Counted from the stretch's first letter, positions 33,831 through 45,412 are shown. The stretch is 64,000 bases of DNA from Nageia nagi (GCA_050084985.1 JBITNC010000001.1:183024001-183088000); one strand, 5' to 3'. Translations and numbers: made by a program. Notes: generated by a model from the letters alone, not told the origin.

Positions 33831-35132
33831 TTATAAAACATAGAATTAATGAGCAAGGGTATGCAAACTTTCATTTGTTTACAAAATCCAAAGATTCCCA
33901 TGGTGCTAGTAGCATGCACTACAAGTAGGCTACCAATGGTGTAAAAAAATAAGAAGTATGATCTCTTTTTTTGGACTTCACTCTAAATTTTGTGCTATAT
34001 TTCTCATAATCTCTAAACCATAATGTTCTCCTCCATGCAATGCGAGCTCATGATTGATACTTTCCTACCAACATAGTGGATTTGGGCTTTTGCATGTATC
34101 ACACACTTCATGCATGTGATAAACCTACACCCCTTCCCCCCTTTATAGCATCAATTGGGGGGAAATATCATCTTCAATAGCAAGTACAATGTGACAACAA
34201 ATATTGAAGAACAAAAGGTAGAATAATTTTATTTTTACAAAAATCAAGGAATTCTATGTTGCTAGTGGCATGCATGATTGCAAGAAAGCTACCAATGGTA
34301 TGTAAAATATTAAAAAAATAAAAAAAAATAAAAAAATATGATAGTATGATGGATGATGCAACTTACCATGCATCCTTATGATTTTTTCTTTGAACCAATC
34401 CAAAGCATAATCTCTTTAGATCATAGACATAAAATGTATGATCATTGATGGTCATCAATACAACTAGTGAGAATTCACTCACTTAAAAGACAAAATTAGT
34501 GATAAAACCAGTAGTAGATTGTTAACATTTACTCATCATCAATGGATATTGCAACTCACTATGCATCTAAACCATTTTTATAACTACTAATTCATTAAAA
34601 GTATATACATCCTAAAGAGCAAAAAAAATATAGAGAATTTCATATCATCAATAGTGTGTACATTATTCCTTACACCACCAACTATGTCCATTTCATCATC
34701 TCAATATATTCAAAGTGGATCCCTTTTGTTTCAAGGCATGGATGTAAGTGTGAATGGTTCTTGAGTATCAAACATGACACAATATCCAGATTCATGGTTG
34801 ACGTAGTATAAGGGGAAAAATTGCATCTTCCATTTCCATAGTTGGATTTGGGACCATACATCTACATTATCATAGTAATTTCCATCATTAATACAACATC
34901 ATTCTTGAAGAGAGACTCTTAATCAGATTTTGTCTTGGTTGCACCATTCAAGGACCTTTCCTAGGGCATCTAAGTGAAAAGGGGGTAGCAAAGGACCCTC
35001 AACATCACCATCATCTACATTCATCATGTTCAACAATAAGGGACAATACATTAAAGAGTTCAAATTTCTCAAAATATTTTCTTACACACTTCTTCTTTAG
35101 ACATGTAATTTCATTGCTTCAATCAAACCTCT
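33831..35132 (+). other. 3' untranslated region of the 16.4-kb element
   Basis: No coding motif is present. Several short phrases recur (gctagtggcatgca...gctaccaatggt near 33908 and 34260; a block from catagacataaaatg at 34425 to ctcactatgcatc at 34570). The latter block is present twice in tandem in the related element (51736 and 51928). Confidence 0.6.
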
Positions 35133-35146
35133 AAAGAGGGGAAAAA
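35133..35146 (+). other. Polypurine tract
   Basis: AAAGAGGGGAAAAA directly precedes the 3' LTR; the related element has AAAGAGGGAGAAAA in the same place. Confidence 0.85.
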
Positions 35147-35766
35147 TGTAGATGTCTAAAAATGAATTATTATTTATTAAATAATTCATTTTAGAACCTT
35201 AATTATGTATTATATGAAAAGGGATTAAATAATACCCAAATTCATATCAAAGCTATTTAATATGTCTATTGGACACTTGTGGCATGTACAAGAGGTCAAA
35301 AAGATCAAATTCATGTACATTTATATCATATATAAAGGCATCAATTGATGACCTTAAACTTTATGGGCAAGCAAATATGAGGAGCAATCTAGAGATATTC
35401 TAGCACATGTTACATCACTCTATTATTCATAAATATTATTCATAATTTATATCTTATGTTTTCTATCTAATGATTCTTTTGCTTGATCATTTTTACATTC
35501 TTGATTTCATATGTTATATTGCTTATTTTAAGTCACTAGTGGCATACCTCTTTTAGGCTACTAATGATGTGTAGTTGAATGAATGTATGCTCATATTTTA
35601 TACATGTTGCTTTTAATAGAATTAATATGTGATTTAAATGAACATAAGTATCTTTCTATTATTTGTTATTGCCATATTTCAGATATATGCATCAATAAAA
35701 CAAAGTAGACTAATAGTGCATTAATTAAACCCCATAAATAATTATATGCATTATTTTGGGTCTACA
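35147..35766 (+). mobile_element. 3' LTR of the 16.4-kb element
   Basis: 620 bp, starting TGTAGATGTCTAAAAATG and ending ATTTTGGGTCTACA, collinear with 19360-19978. The TATA box TATATAAAG is at 35329-35337. Confidence 0.92.
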
Positions 35767-35767
35767 A

Positions 35768-36420
35768 CATGAATGTGAAGAATGGAATAGGATGAAATTG
35801 ATTCCATCCTTGAAAGATAACTATTTATATGGATAGTTTGATTTAGATTACATTCTTGAGTAGAAGTTTAATTCCATGACTATTGACTTTATGTATTCCA
35901 AGTAGGCCTTACTTAATCCAAAGGGTGTGATGGAAAAGTTCAAAATACTAGAGGATAAAAATATTGAAAAAGTGTTGAATTTCATTTTAGAAACTCCTAT
36001 AATTTACATTGTTGCATGGGCTGATCATTTTTTCATTTTGATTGTTGAGGAACATGCATGTTATATTTTTGATACTCTTGGTCATAGACTAGATTAGAAC
36101 TACAAACAAGCATATGTTATGAAATTTAATGAATAGAAAAAAGTGTGGGAGAAGGAAAAAGGAAAAAAAGGAGGATGAAGACTACACTCTATTAGTATAT
36201 GGTAAGGATTAATGCAAAGATTACTTTGTTATATTTTTAATAGAAAAATGTGTACATTATTGGGTCATTGAATTCAAAGCTAGGGAATTAAATAACATCA
36301 ACTTAATTAGGAATTTGATGATGGACTTCACTCTCATAAAAGTGGAGGATGATGAAAATAGGTGGGTATTAGCATTTATATTTTATGTGTTTTTGAATCC
36401 TATTTTAAGCATTTAGTAAC
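35768..36420 (+). pseudogene. Cysteine-peptidase-like segment, right half
   Basis: The interrupted frame continues HECEEWNRMKLIP, SLKDNYLYG, then after a few stops ALLNPKGVMEKFKIL and ETPIIYIVAWADHFFILIV, EEHACYIFDTLGHRLD and YKQAYVMKFNE (35990-36140). Later GKD*CKDYFVIFLIEK (about 36203-36255) and IEFKARELNNINLIRNLMMD. The WADHFF His and the FDTLG Asp fit the His and Asp/Asn of a Cys-His-Asp peptidase whose Cys would be in SAC at 19231-19354. I recall this pattern (...DHFF.LKVE....YIIDTLGERL...QAYILKF) from plant proteins with an EEIG1/EHBP1-type domain. Function here is inference. Confidence 0.55.
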
Positions 36421-36429
36421 TTGAACCTA

Positions 36430-37360
36430 ATAACATTATTTTAGGCCTTCTCTAGTCCATGCAAGGAATTTATGAACAAAACATACTCAAAGGAAAAAAA
36501 GGAGCATTCAAAAAGATATTAGTTCTTCAATATATATCTAGACCAACCATAGGGATAACTCCTCCCACTATGAAAAAGAATGAAGGCAAGAGAGATGCTT
36601 GGTATAACTCCAAGCTTTCTCTTAGAGGGAAAAAGCCACCTAAGACTTGTACCTTTCTAGCAAATAAGGAAACAAAAAAATGAACAAGTCATTTCAAGAG
36701 GTGACATTTCAAAATGTCACATGTAAAATCCTCATAGGACATTTTAATACCTCAAAAAATTTCTACATATAATAGGTTATGACATAAATCAATATGTCTT
36801 TATTGATGTAAATGAAGATTGTACAATGAAATTAATTAATGTAGTTTTGTTTAGTTTAGTTTTTCTTAAGATTCCTAATATACAAATTTGTATGCTATTA
36901 TTTACTTTTATTTGATGTACAATGTACTTTATTTTACTTTTGATGTGGCAAATTATAGATTTTGAATTTTATGGAAGGTAATCCTAGGAGTGGACATTGG
37001 ATACATAAAGGAATTAGTCATAATGAAGAGATTTAAATATAAAGCCCTTAGAATACCCCAATAAACATCTCTACATAACAAAATGCTTATGGAGATGAAA
37101 AAATGTAAGGGAGAACACTTGCCTATATTTGAAACTATCACACTACATGGGAATAATAGAGATTAGTGGAAATCATGGAAGAAAATATGCAAAAGAAAAT
37201 TACAAGCATGGCTACAAGAATATGTATTTTGATGTTAAAGAGACTATAGATGAAAAAGATCCATTCATGTATATTATATATGTGGGATTATTCCCACACA
37301 ACATAAAAATATGCTTCATTCTCACCCCATTATCCATGTATAATCTTGTATAAGACTTTG
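36430..37360 (+). pseudogene. Coding-like 3' pieces of the split gene
   Basis: After a probable intron (GGTGGGTATT near 36361, T-rich AG near 36443) an open stretch to 36683 is Lys-rich and basic (LKGKKGAFKKILVLQY, RGKKPPKTCTF). A second stretch at about 37060-37353 has MLMEMKKCKGEHLP and WKSWKKICKRKLQAWLQEYV in a frame with stops. Neither is recognised. Strand and position suit 3' exons of the MULE-carried gene, but they may be separate. Confidence 0.3.
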
Positions 37361-39224
37361 TAATTGTAATTGTAATTATAATTGTGATTATATATTTGAG
37401 TCTATATTTTTACCATCATAGTGTTTATGATGATAATATTTAGTACAACAATGTATATTTGACTATGTATAGTTGATGGTGCTTATCTAACTATGTTTAT
37501 GACTGTATAATTGATTGTGTTTATGAATCTGAAAAGTAAATATTATTTCAATTCTTTTTTCAAATATTATTTACATATATTGTTGAGGTATTTATGAAAG
37601 CCATTTTTATACATAGTCATTGCATTGAATTAATTTTCACAACTCTTATACATTTGTAAATAATAGAGTTATAAAAATTTGGGCCCAAATGCTATGTTTT
37701 AATTGCAATATTGTTTAATGTAGAATTTACAATGGTTACGCCAAATTCATAATCATGAATAACATATTACAAGTCATACATAATTCAATACAAATAATAT
37801 ATTCTATTTTATGAACCCTTCAATGGTTCTACTACTTTCATAACTAGGACCCTTTCATGACATAAACAACTTAATATTGCATGTAGATATATCATGGATG
37901 TCTATATATATATATATATATATAAAAGAATATATGATGGGCATATATAATATGGTTCATCATCATTGAATGTGGTTCATGATCAGTGAATTATATGGAT
38001 CTTCAAATATAATAGGATTTGTGAACAATGGTATATATTAGGGTTCATGATCAATGTAAGCTCCATTTTTTGATCTGATATTAAGTAAGTATATGATCCA
38101 AGATCATGGTTACCAATACTTCCATTGGAAAATAATGATCTTGGATCTTATGCTCTTTTAATCTCAATTGGGATGGAGAGATAAATGGTTCCATATCCTT
38201 TAATGACTTTGAATTTGCTCTATGTAAGGATACAAGTAGGAAATTTAGACATGTAACCATGTCTTATTTATTACAACCTTATGTTCCTTCTTTCCACATT
38301 TCTTTAATATCTTCTCTCCTTTTCTCATTATGTTAACAACATTTTCATGCCTAAAATTATTCATGCATCTTTTATTGAGGATATTTTCTTTACTATCATT
38401 CTTTAGGTATATTTTTCTCAAGAAATTCTTATATATATTATGATGCTAATATCTCATATCTATACATAGGACATACATAACTTAGATATTATTTTTCCAA
38501 TAACTTAGATATTATGATACCAATAACTCAGATCTATACATAGGACATACACAACACTGCTATTATGATGAAATATAATATATTTAATAATATATTAGAT
38601 CCATATAAAGGACATAAATAACTCAGTTGGTAACTAAGGTATGCCTTCACCATTGTTTTACTAATAATATGCTATTTGTATCCATATGAAAATAGTAATA
38701 ATAGTACAAAAATATCAATTGCAATCCTAATTATCAAAATCAAAATAAACATTAATGTATTTATTGTAAATTTTAACATTTATATTGACTCCTATGCCTA
38801 ATATTATGATTATTATTTTCCCCTACATCAGATTGCTTAGCTATGGTTGAGAGTGACAAAGACCTATGTGTTGAATCTAATTTGGCATGATCATTTATAA
38901 GAAAGAGTAAAAGAAGAATTCATATTAGAATTTCAAAAACATGATTTCTATGAATTAAGTTTAATTAAATCATAAAGTCTTTACCTTAAAATTGTGTTGT
39001 CTTAAGTTAACCATGCTTTTTAAATCTTGGAAAGATAGAAGTAGAAGTTTATTGGGCATCAACAATTAAGTCACATGAATTCATCTTTTGAGTCCCACTT
39101 TTATTTTTACTTAAAGGACTTATCCATATCTTTATTCTTCTTTGATATCTTTTAGATACATTATAATCTTATGGGATTGAAAATTGATAGTACCTAGCTT
39201 GCATATCCATAACCATACTTGCAA
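37361..39224. other. AT-rich region, no gene recognised
   Basis: Contains a TA run at about 37899-37924 and three copies of (aga)tctatacataggacata at about 38457, 38530 and 38598. No coding similarity was seen. Confidence 0.5.
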
Positions 39225-40800
39225 ACTACCTCTTACTTTTGGGAATATCATAAGATTGTTCTAACAATGATTTTAACCATATATTTCCATCATCTACACC
39301 TAATATCCTAGGAGATGAATGATCATCTTGATATTCTTGACCTTGGGAGATGTTAACATGAGTTGAGGATATTTTTCTAGGAGAATGAGGTGTATTAGGT
39401 GTAGGTGTCATTGTATAGTTAGGAAAATTGATAGTTTTAGTTGACATGTTCATGATTTTGAATACATGTTTGCATGTATTACCTCAAAGGGCCCACTCTT
39501 AAGTGAATGTGTAAGAGTATTCACCTTGAAGGGTAACAAGATATTATTTTGATGCATCTATTTGACTACTCACCTAGTATGAACCAATGACATGTTCATG
39601 AGGGAAACAATGAGAATTAAGTATGATATGAGACCTTTGTATTGTACTCTCTAAACTCTTTTCCTTCTTACAATTGATTGAAAATCCTAGTGTCTTCAAT
39701 TTAACCAGATTCATATAATATGGAAAAACTAGTTCAAAAAGTGTGTAAAGTAAAAAATCCATTCTTCTAGCATATTTCCCTACCTTTTGACATAGAAATC
39801 TAGTTTTCAAATTACAATGATATGACTCTATGGATGAATTTATTTCTTGGTTGGAATGGGAAAATTTTCTATAATTTCACCCACATACCTATAAAAAAAA
39901 TTATAAAATCAAAATCATAAATGGTTGACAAGAGAAAAATAATAGTAAAAAATATAAACATGTTATGATTATACTTACAAATTCTATCAGCATCAAACCA
40001 ATTACCAATTAAGTAATCTATAAAATCCTTCTCATTATGGAAATCAGCCTAAAAATTAGATACAAATGATTTTACAGATGCATAATCCTTACATTTGCAC
40101 ATTATTTCATCTAACCTTGAAAACATTTTTCTTCCAACCTTTTTACTTGATGCCTTCTTGTAGACATTGTTTTTACTAAGGGTTGAATCTAATAAAATTA
40201 TGTGGTTATGGGATAATTCCACCATCTTATCCAACATCCATTTTGTTTTAATACTAATAATAATTTTTTTAATTTCATGGTTAGGGTTTTTATATATAAA
40301 ATACTTTTCCTTATTGGCCTAGTACCACCAATTTATACTAGTGGCATTATCTTTAGCCTTTTGCACCTTCTCCCTTATCAATTTATTGTATATGTTTTGA
40401 ACATCCCTCCTTAAAATACAATGATCTTGAATTGTAGGTACATTTTCAAAATACTCTTGTATAAATTATATATTATATATTGTATCAACTAAAATACCAT
40501 CTATTACCAATGATTCAATCAAATAACTAGTCTTTTTCAATATATGTGGAGCAAAATTGGCTCTTCCATTTTTTATTTTGCTTGTATCATGCACTCCATG
40601 GTAGGGTTATTTATCAAGTGCAACATGTTAAAATTTATTATATGTAATAAATGTAACTTTAGGTAAACTTTTAAATACCTTAATAACAAAATAATAGTGA
40701 CAACTCCTTTTCTTTGTAAAATTACTCTTCCATTTTGGAGGAGGTGGATTATCACCCTTGTCCTTATAGTCATAAGCACACCAATAACTACATAAAAAAT
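39225..40800 (-). pseudogene. Mutator-like transposase with SWIM finger, core deleted
   Basis: Minus strand. The N-terminal part reads WKSNFTKKRSCHYYFVIKVF (about 40740-40680), ANFAPHILKKTSYLIESLVI with DGILVDTIYN, and HCILRRDVQNIYNKLIREKV (40560-40370). The start of the catalytic core is KWMLDKMVELSHNHIILLDS (ends near 40190), where LLDST would hold the first Asp of the DDE triad. The protein then jumps to KKVGRKMFSRLDEIMCKCKD, so most of the DDE core, with the second Asp, is missing. Next come ESYHCNLKTRFLCQKVGKYA and RRMDFLLYTLFELVFPYYM (39830-39690), and a SWIM-like end EWAL*GNTCKHVFKI (39510-39465) with only its Cys-Lys-His half intact. The family match is by pattern. Confidence 0.75.
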
Positions 40801-41512
40801 AAAAAATTTAAAATATTATTTCTTGAAAAGATAAGATCATGCAATGATTAAATTGGAAAAGGAATATTTTCTTACATTTCACGTATGATGGCCTTCAATT
40901 TGTAATTCCTTTTAGACCTTTTTCATTCTTTTTCTCACACAAAAATATGCAATGTATCAAGATTAGATTCTTCACCCTTTTTGAAATCAATCAACCTACA
41001 TAAAGGTATTGCAGAAACTAAATATGTATTTCCTTTTGTGTATGGTATTTTTATCTAGGTTAAATCATTTTAATGAAATAATTATTTTACTTGGATATCT
41101 TGGATAGGTAGATTACAAATTCTATGCTATTTCAATATCATTATATTTTAGTTAACTACATAAAATAAAATATATATGGTGCATTATAGTATAATATAAG
41201 GCATTCATTGGTTTCAAACTTTCATTTCTCTTTAAATGTGAATTATAATCTTAAATCACTCAAGTTTTTAACAAGATGCATGAGGAAAACATAGTTTGAT
41301 GCAATGCAATAAAAATATTAGTAAAGAATAACTAAAAACACATTATTTACATACACCTAGAGGTCATTTTTTGTATTAATCTTCAAATGTGTGAAGTTTG
41401 GAAGGGTCTTCACAAAAATTTATAGCTGAAATAAATATAATCATAGTAGTTTGACATTATGCATACTTGTTGCATTCTTAAAACAACCATCATTTATGGA
41501 GTAATTATCCAA
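40801..41512. other. AT-rich stretch upstream of the transposase, no gene recognised
   Basis: This is probably the 5' untranslated part or intron of the minus-strand transposase. No domain was seen. Confidence 0.4.
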
Positions 41513-41726
41513 AATAATAAGGTGCCCAAAAATACTAAGTACACAAAAAAATACTAGAAATACATTGACTAATAGAAATACATTAAGTAGTGCCCAAAAA
41601 ACATAAACAAAAGTGTCTAGAATAATAAGGTGACCAAAAATCCTAAGTGCCCAAACAACTACTAGCAATACATTGACTAATAACAATACATTAATTAGTG
41701 CCCAAAAAACATACACAAAATACTCC
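41513..41726. repeat. Tandem duplication, 108-bp unit, two copies
   Basis: AATAATAAGGTG-CCAAAAAT starts at 41513 and again at 41621; both copies share actagaaatacattgactaata and agtgcccaaaaaacata. The hydrophobic minus-strand open frame over it (41441-41716) is a by-product of the repeat and probably not a membrane protein. Confidence 0.85.
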
Positions 41727-41739
41727 TACTTTTCTGCTC

Positions 41740-43346
41740 CACTCCCTTATCATCATAGTGGTCTTCTTGAGAGGGGAATGGATTGTTTCTCCCTATAATT
41801 GTTCTTGTGGTATTTGTTGTACATTTTTCTTAACATTATTTGTTTAAAGCCTAGATTATATCTAACTTCATCATATATTGGGCTAGGACCACCTTTCTTA
41901 GTAATTCTTTTACAAGCATCTCATTATGGATCTTATTAGTAAAATATATTCTTACTAAAATATCTTTTACCCTCTCCTCTTGGGTCTATACTATTTTCTC
42001 TACATTGGTAGGCTTGAATTATTTGCCCTTTGGATCTCTCTCAAGATGACTTTATGGTTCTTTCCCAAATGTATTATCAATCTCTCTGATTTTGAATTCC
42101 TTAAGAAGTGTTCATTCCTCTGCACCCACCCCTTTATATGATCCTTTATCCTCTCCTTGTTCTTCTTTATTCCTTTGTTTGGTGTTGCTCCTTATCCTCC
42201 CTAAGATTGGATTATTTTTGTACTCCACTACATCCTTCATTCTTCTTTTCCCTCCTCCTCCTACTTTTTTGCATTTTCCTATGTTATTTTTACAACTTCT
42301 CTACCAATTTCTATTATTCAATGAAAAATGAGTCTATCTCTACTGTAACCACATTGTTGAGAGCTTCCTTACTACAATTCTTATCTTGCATAAGAGTTTC
42401 AACTACTACTATCTCTTTTGTCATTATCTTCAACATGTCCTCCATTTATTTACCCTGGAATGTTGCATTCTCCTCCCCATGAATGTTACCTATCCCAAAT
42501 GTTATTTTTTATTTCCCTTTTTTTGACCTTATTTCACTTGTAGCGGGCTCCTTTCTTGTCTCTCCTTTCTCTTCATTAGCTTTCTTTCCCCTTCTCCTAT
42601 TTTAATACACTAGTAATAGGGGTGTTCTCCTCTTGCTTAGAAATTTTAACCCCAAGGTTCTTATTTTTCCTTGTGTCAAATAGTTGGCCTACAAATAAGA
42701 TTCTTACCCTTGGCAACCTCTTGGGTCTATTTTCTAAGTCTCTTTCATACAAAAGTTTTATCAATCTACCATGACTTGGATATGATGTTAAATTTGCCTT
42801 AAATTTTCTTGTAGAAATACTCATTGAATTGAAAATAAAGAAGGAAAAATTCACCCTATATGTTTCTAGAAAAGCAAAGTGATTGATAAGACTAAAATTA
42901 TGGGCATAAAGCTTATTATACCTTCCTTCAATAGTTATATATCTCATCAAGGCCTTGATTAAGTCCTTACAAGGCTCTAGAATGCAATTTTGCAATACCC
43001 CCATCTAAAACTTATCCAAACTGAGACCTTGCATATAGGTTTGAATGAACTTATCTTTGAATGGAAGCTTATTCACCCTACCTTCCCTTCTTACTTCCAT
43101 TCCTACATTTGATAGGTGGGTTTCTTGGGTAATTTTCTCTATTGAGAATACTATCTCCAAACCATTGAAATTGTAAAAACCTTCATTCCAAGATTCTACA
43201 ACTTCTAGTGATATTTGTTCATATTCACCCCTACATGCATTCATTAACCTATCTAAACCTCCCTCACAAATAAGATACCATACTTCTACATTTTTCCTAG
43301 TCTCCTTTTTTGAGCTTGGATCCCTTCTTACCAAGTCTCTACCCAT
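41740..43346 (-). pseudogene. Uncharacterised gene, N-terminal domain largely open
   Basis: From an ATG at 43346 the minus strand is one frame of 250 codons to 42597 with a single stop (TAG at 43007-43005, a likely Gln). It starts MGRDLVRRDPSSKKETRK and contains ICEGGLDRLMNACRGEYEQI, SLEVVESWNEGFYNFNGLEI, then RYITIEGRYNKLYAHNFSLI and LTSYPSHGRLIKLLYE. Below 42597 a charged, Lys/Glu-rich frame with more stops continues to about 41740. I recall similar repeat-borne proteins in conifer gene sets, without assigned function. It is one of the longest near-open frames in the window and lies between the MULE transposase and the right terminal repeat. Confidence 0.5.
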
Positions 43347-44137
43347 ATTTGAAGCTATAGGATGTTGTTTTAGATTGAAATGTGGGTTAGCTTGTAGAGC
43401 ATGATTTCTTTAATCATTTGGGTGTTTATCTACTCCTTCCCTAGGATGATGCTAAATGATGTAATTATAGTTTCAATTGATGTATGCCATCTTTCATATC
43501 ACCTCAAAATTATACTAACAAGCTTGTAATTATAATTAGTATTTATGCATTATCATTCTATACTCACATGTTATACATTTTCCAATGTTTGATCTAAAGT
43601 GACATTGTTCATGCTTTAGATATACTTTAGTTAAAACCTTTATAATGTTGGATTTTCTATTAAGATCTTGTCTATATACCATGTTGCATTCTTCTCTTCA
43701 TTTGTGACTATAACTTTATTTTCCTATATATTTTTGATGTTGTATTCTTCTAAGGGTTTTCCTAGCTTGTGAGTTTTTCTCATTGTTCATGTAAAAATAG
43801 TATGAAAACTCTAATGTGTATGAAGATTGCATTTGTAAGATTACAACAAGCTAAAAATTTGTTCATGCAAAAAGAATTGCATAAATGCAACCCAAAAATC
43901 AACATGTAAGCATACATTGAAAGAGAAATACAAGCTTAGACCTCATTTGGGCAATATGCATTATAAAAAAAGTTCCATACCTAGAGATTTAGTGTTTTAC
44001 AACTATAAAGGGTCAAGGGATTCAACCTACATGCAAAAAATATATCTAGGCATAACAATGAAGTTAGAAGGTAGCCAAGTGGCAATCATCAATATATGCC
44101 TATAATATCAATTTTGATATACACCCATAATATATCA
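43347..44137. other. AT-rich stretch, no gene recognised
   Basis: Probable upstream region of the minus-strand gene at 41740-43346 plus subterminal MULE sequence. The plus-strand 62-codon frame at 43917-44105 has no recognised similarity. Confidence 0.4.
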
Positions 44138-44236
44138 GAGCATGGTGGTGGTGGAATGTTTATATATCCAGTGTTATTTTTGATATATGCTCATGATATA
44201 TGTGTGAATTTGGTTGGAGGATAGGCTCTTCCTTAA
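44138..44236 (-). repeat. Right terminal inverted repeat of the putative MULE
   Basis: Read on the minus strand from 44236 it begins ATTAAGGAAGAGCCTATCCT and continues AAATTCACACATATATCA and AATAACACTGGATAT, the inverted match of 13041-13140. Confidence 0.7.
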
Positions 44237-44792
44237 TTAATATTGTTAGGATAGAATTAATCTTTTTGGTATACTTTTAATATGGATAAATAAATAATAA
44301 TAATTTAGTTCAAAATAAAATTATGTTGATCTAAAAGTTTAAGAGATGGGTTTTGGACCCATTATATTGTAAACCTTGATAAATGTTTCCCATATATATA
44401 TTATATGTTTATACAATTTTAATAAACCTTTTTTATATTAAATATGTATATGGTAAAAATATTTTAAAATTTGGATGACTTTTTGATGAAGATGTTATTA
44501 TGAAATAAGTTTTCAATGCTTAGATTGCATGAGGTTATATCATATTATTTTAATTATGTACTCCATGATTAAGAGAGGTAGTTATTATGTGATACCTTAA
44601 CCCTCTCAAGATCAATAAGGGAGTTATTTACAAATTCTCATTTGATTCATTGTTTACTATGTTGAATTATTGATGTGATGAATTTGGATATTGGAATGGT
44701 GTGAGTAATTTCTAAGCATATAGGGTAGGATGTATTTTATTACATGATGAGAGTTATCTTGCTCCTTAAAAAACTCCAAACCAAATCTTACT
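44237..44792 (+). other. Host sequence with coding-like frame, cut by next LTR element
   Basis: In the frame of 44581 the plus strand reads YLNPLKINKGVIYKFSFDSL, EFGYWNGVSNF and DESYLAP with several stops, and across the TTACT target site it continues in 53157 onward. It is not recognised; see findings. Confidence 0.25.
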
Positions 44793-45412
44793 TGTAGACA
44801 ACTAAAAATGAATTTATTTGTATTAAATAAGTCATTTTATATATCAAGTAATATTTATTATAAAAAGAATCAAAATATATCCAAAGTAATGTAATTAATG
44901 TAATAGATTGTTTTATAGTGTAAAAGTTATAAAATATCAAGAAAGATACCACAAAAAATATAATGTTCAATGATCTAAAGAATCAAAGAGGATCAAAATA
45001 TTGTTATAAAATAATATCAAAAGGAAACATAAAAGGACATGAGCAAATGGCCTAAGAAAAAGATTATAATATGCAATATCATTTGATCCAACCAATAAAA
45101 GCATTTTGTAACACCACCCATTCTTGGATTTGCTATGCCCTTAATCTTATTCTATACATTTTGATTTTTTCTCATGGATTTGCATATTTTGGGTTGTTAA
45201 TGGTGTGCTTCTCCAAGGGTGTTAATGATGTTTGTTTCTCATGGTATGTTATTAGAATTGATGATTCATGTTATTTCATATAGATACAAATATGAGGAAG
45301 ATATCTCATTTATCATGTTTGTAATGATTTCATATCTCATATATATGCTCCAATATTACATATAGAAAAATTGTGCCTTGATTTATTATTCATGCATTAT
45401 TTTTAGTCTACA
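44793..45412 (+). mobile_element. 5' LTR of the second full element
   Basis: Starts TGTAGACAACTAAAAATG and ends ATTTTTAGTCTACA. It matches 52539-53151 along its length. The open frame at 45071-45283, mirrored at 52809-53021 in the other LTR, is inside the repeat and is not a gene. Confidence 0.92.

Larger units (their letters stand above)
19360..35766 (+). mobile_element. Full-length Ty3/gypsy retrotransposon with nested insertion
   Basis: LTRs at 19360-19978 (619 bp) and 35147-35766 (620 bp) match throughout. Primer site and polypurine tract sit next to them, and gag, protease, reverse transcriptase, RNase H and integrase follow in Ty3/gypsy order. A 7.8-kb element is inserted between reverse transcriptase and RNase H; without it and its extra target copy, the element is 8604 bp, typical for the group. 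Stops, frameshifts and lost catalytic residues make it inactive. It is closely related to 44793-53151 and it interrupts the peptidase-like gene of the putative MULE. Confidence 0.93.
19355..35771. repeat. Target duplication ACATG around the 16.4-kb element
   Basis: ACATG lies at 19355-19359 and 35767-35771, immediately outside the TG...CA LTR ends. Confidence 0.9.
13041..44236. mobile_element. Putative Mutator-like element (MULE), split by nested LTR elements
   Basis: The ends carry an inverted repeat: 13041-13140 matches the reverse complement of 44138-44236 at roughly 85% by eye over about 95-100 bp, starting ATTAAGG[G/A]AGAGCCTATCCT at each outer edge. Inside, a minus-strand SWIM-type MULE transposase lies near the right end, and a split plus-strand gene with a cysteine-peptidase-like segment spans the middle. 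Without the 16.4-kb retroelement inserted in it, the unit would be about 14.8 kb. MULEs that carry ULP-like peptidase genes (KAONASHI) are known. No convincing 9-bp target duplication was found, so the boundary is inference. Confidence 0.5.

Noticed and set aside
40573-40779. 68-codon minus-strand frame, hydrophobic
   Set aside because: Another minus-strand frame in the same place gives the conserved MULE transposase N-terminal part, so this one is out of frame.
41441-41716. Candidate multi-pass membrane protein on the minus strand
   Set aside because: The hydrophobic pattern comes from a 108-bp tandem duplication of AT-rich DNA; no supporting context.
42092-42482. Two overlapping plus-strand Pro/Leu/Ser-rich frames
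   Set aside because: Shadows of the Lys/Glu-rich tail of the minus-strand gene at 41740-43346.
13041-44236. 9-bp target duplication for the MULE
   Set aside because: Several alignments of the ends were tried (starting at AAGGG, GGGAG or ATTAAGG); none gives a convincing 8-9 bp direct repeat, so none is claimed.
45071-45283. 70-codon frames repeated at 45071 and 52809
   Set aside because: They occupy the same place in the two LTRs of one element and overlap the LTR transcription region; similarity is due to LTR identity.
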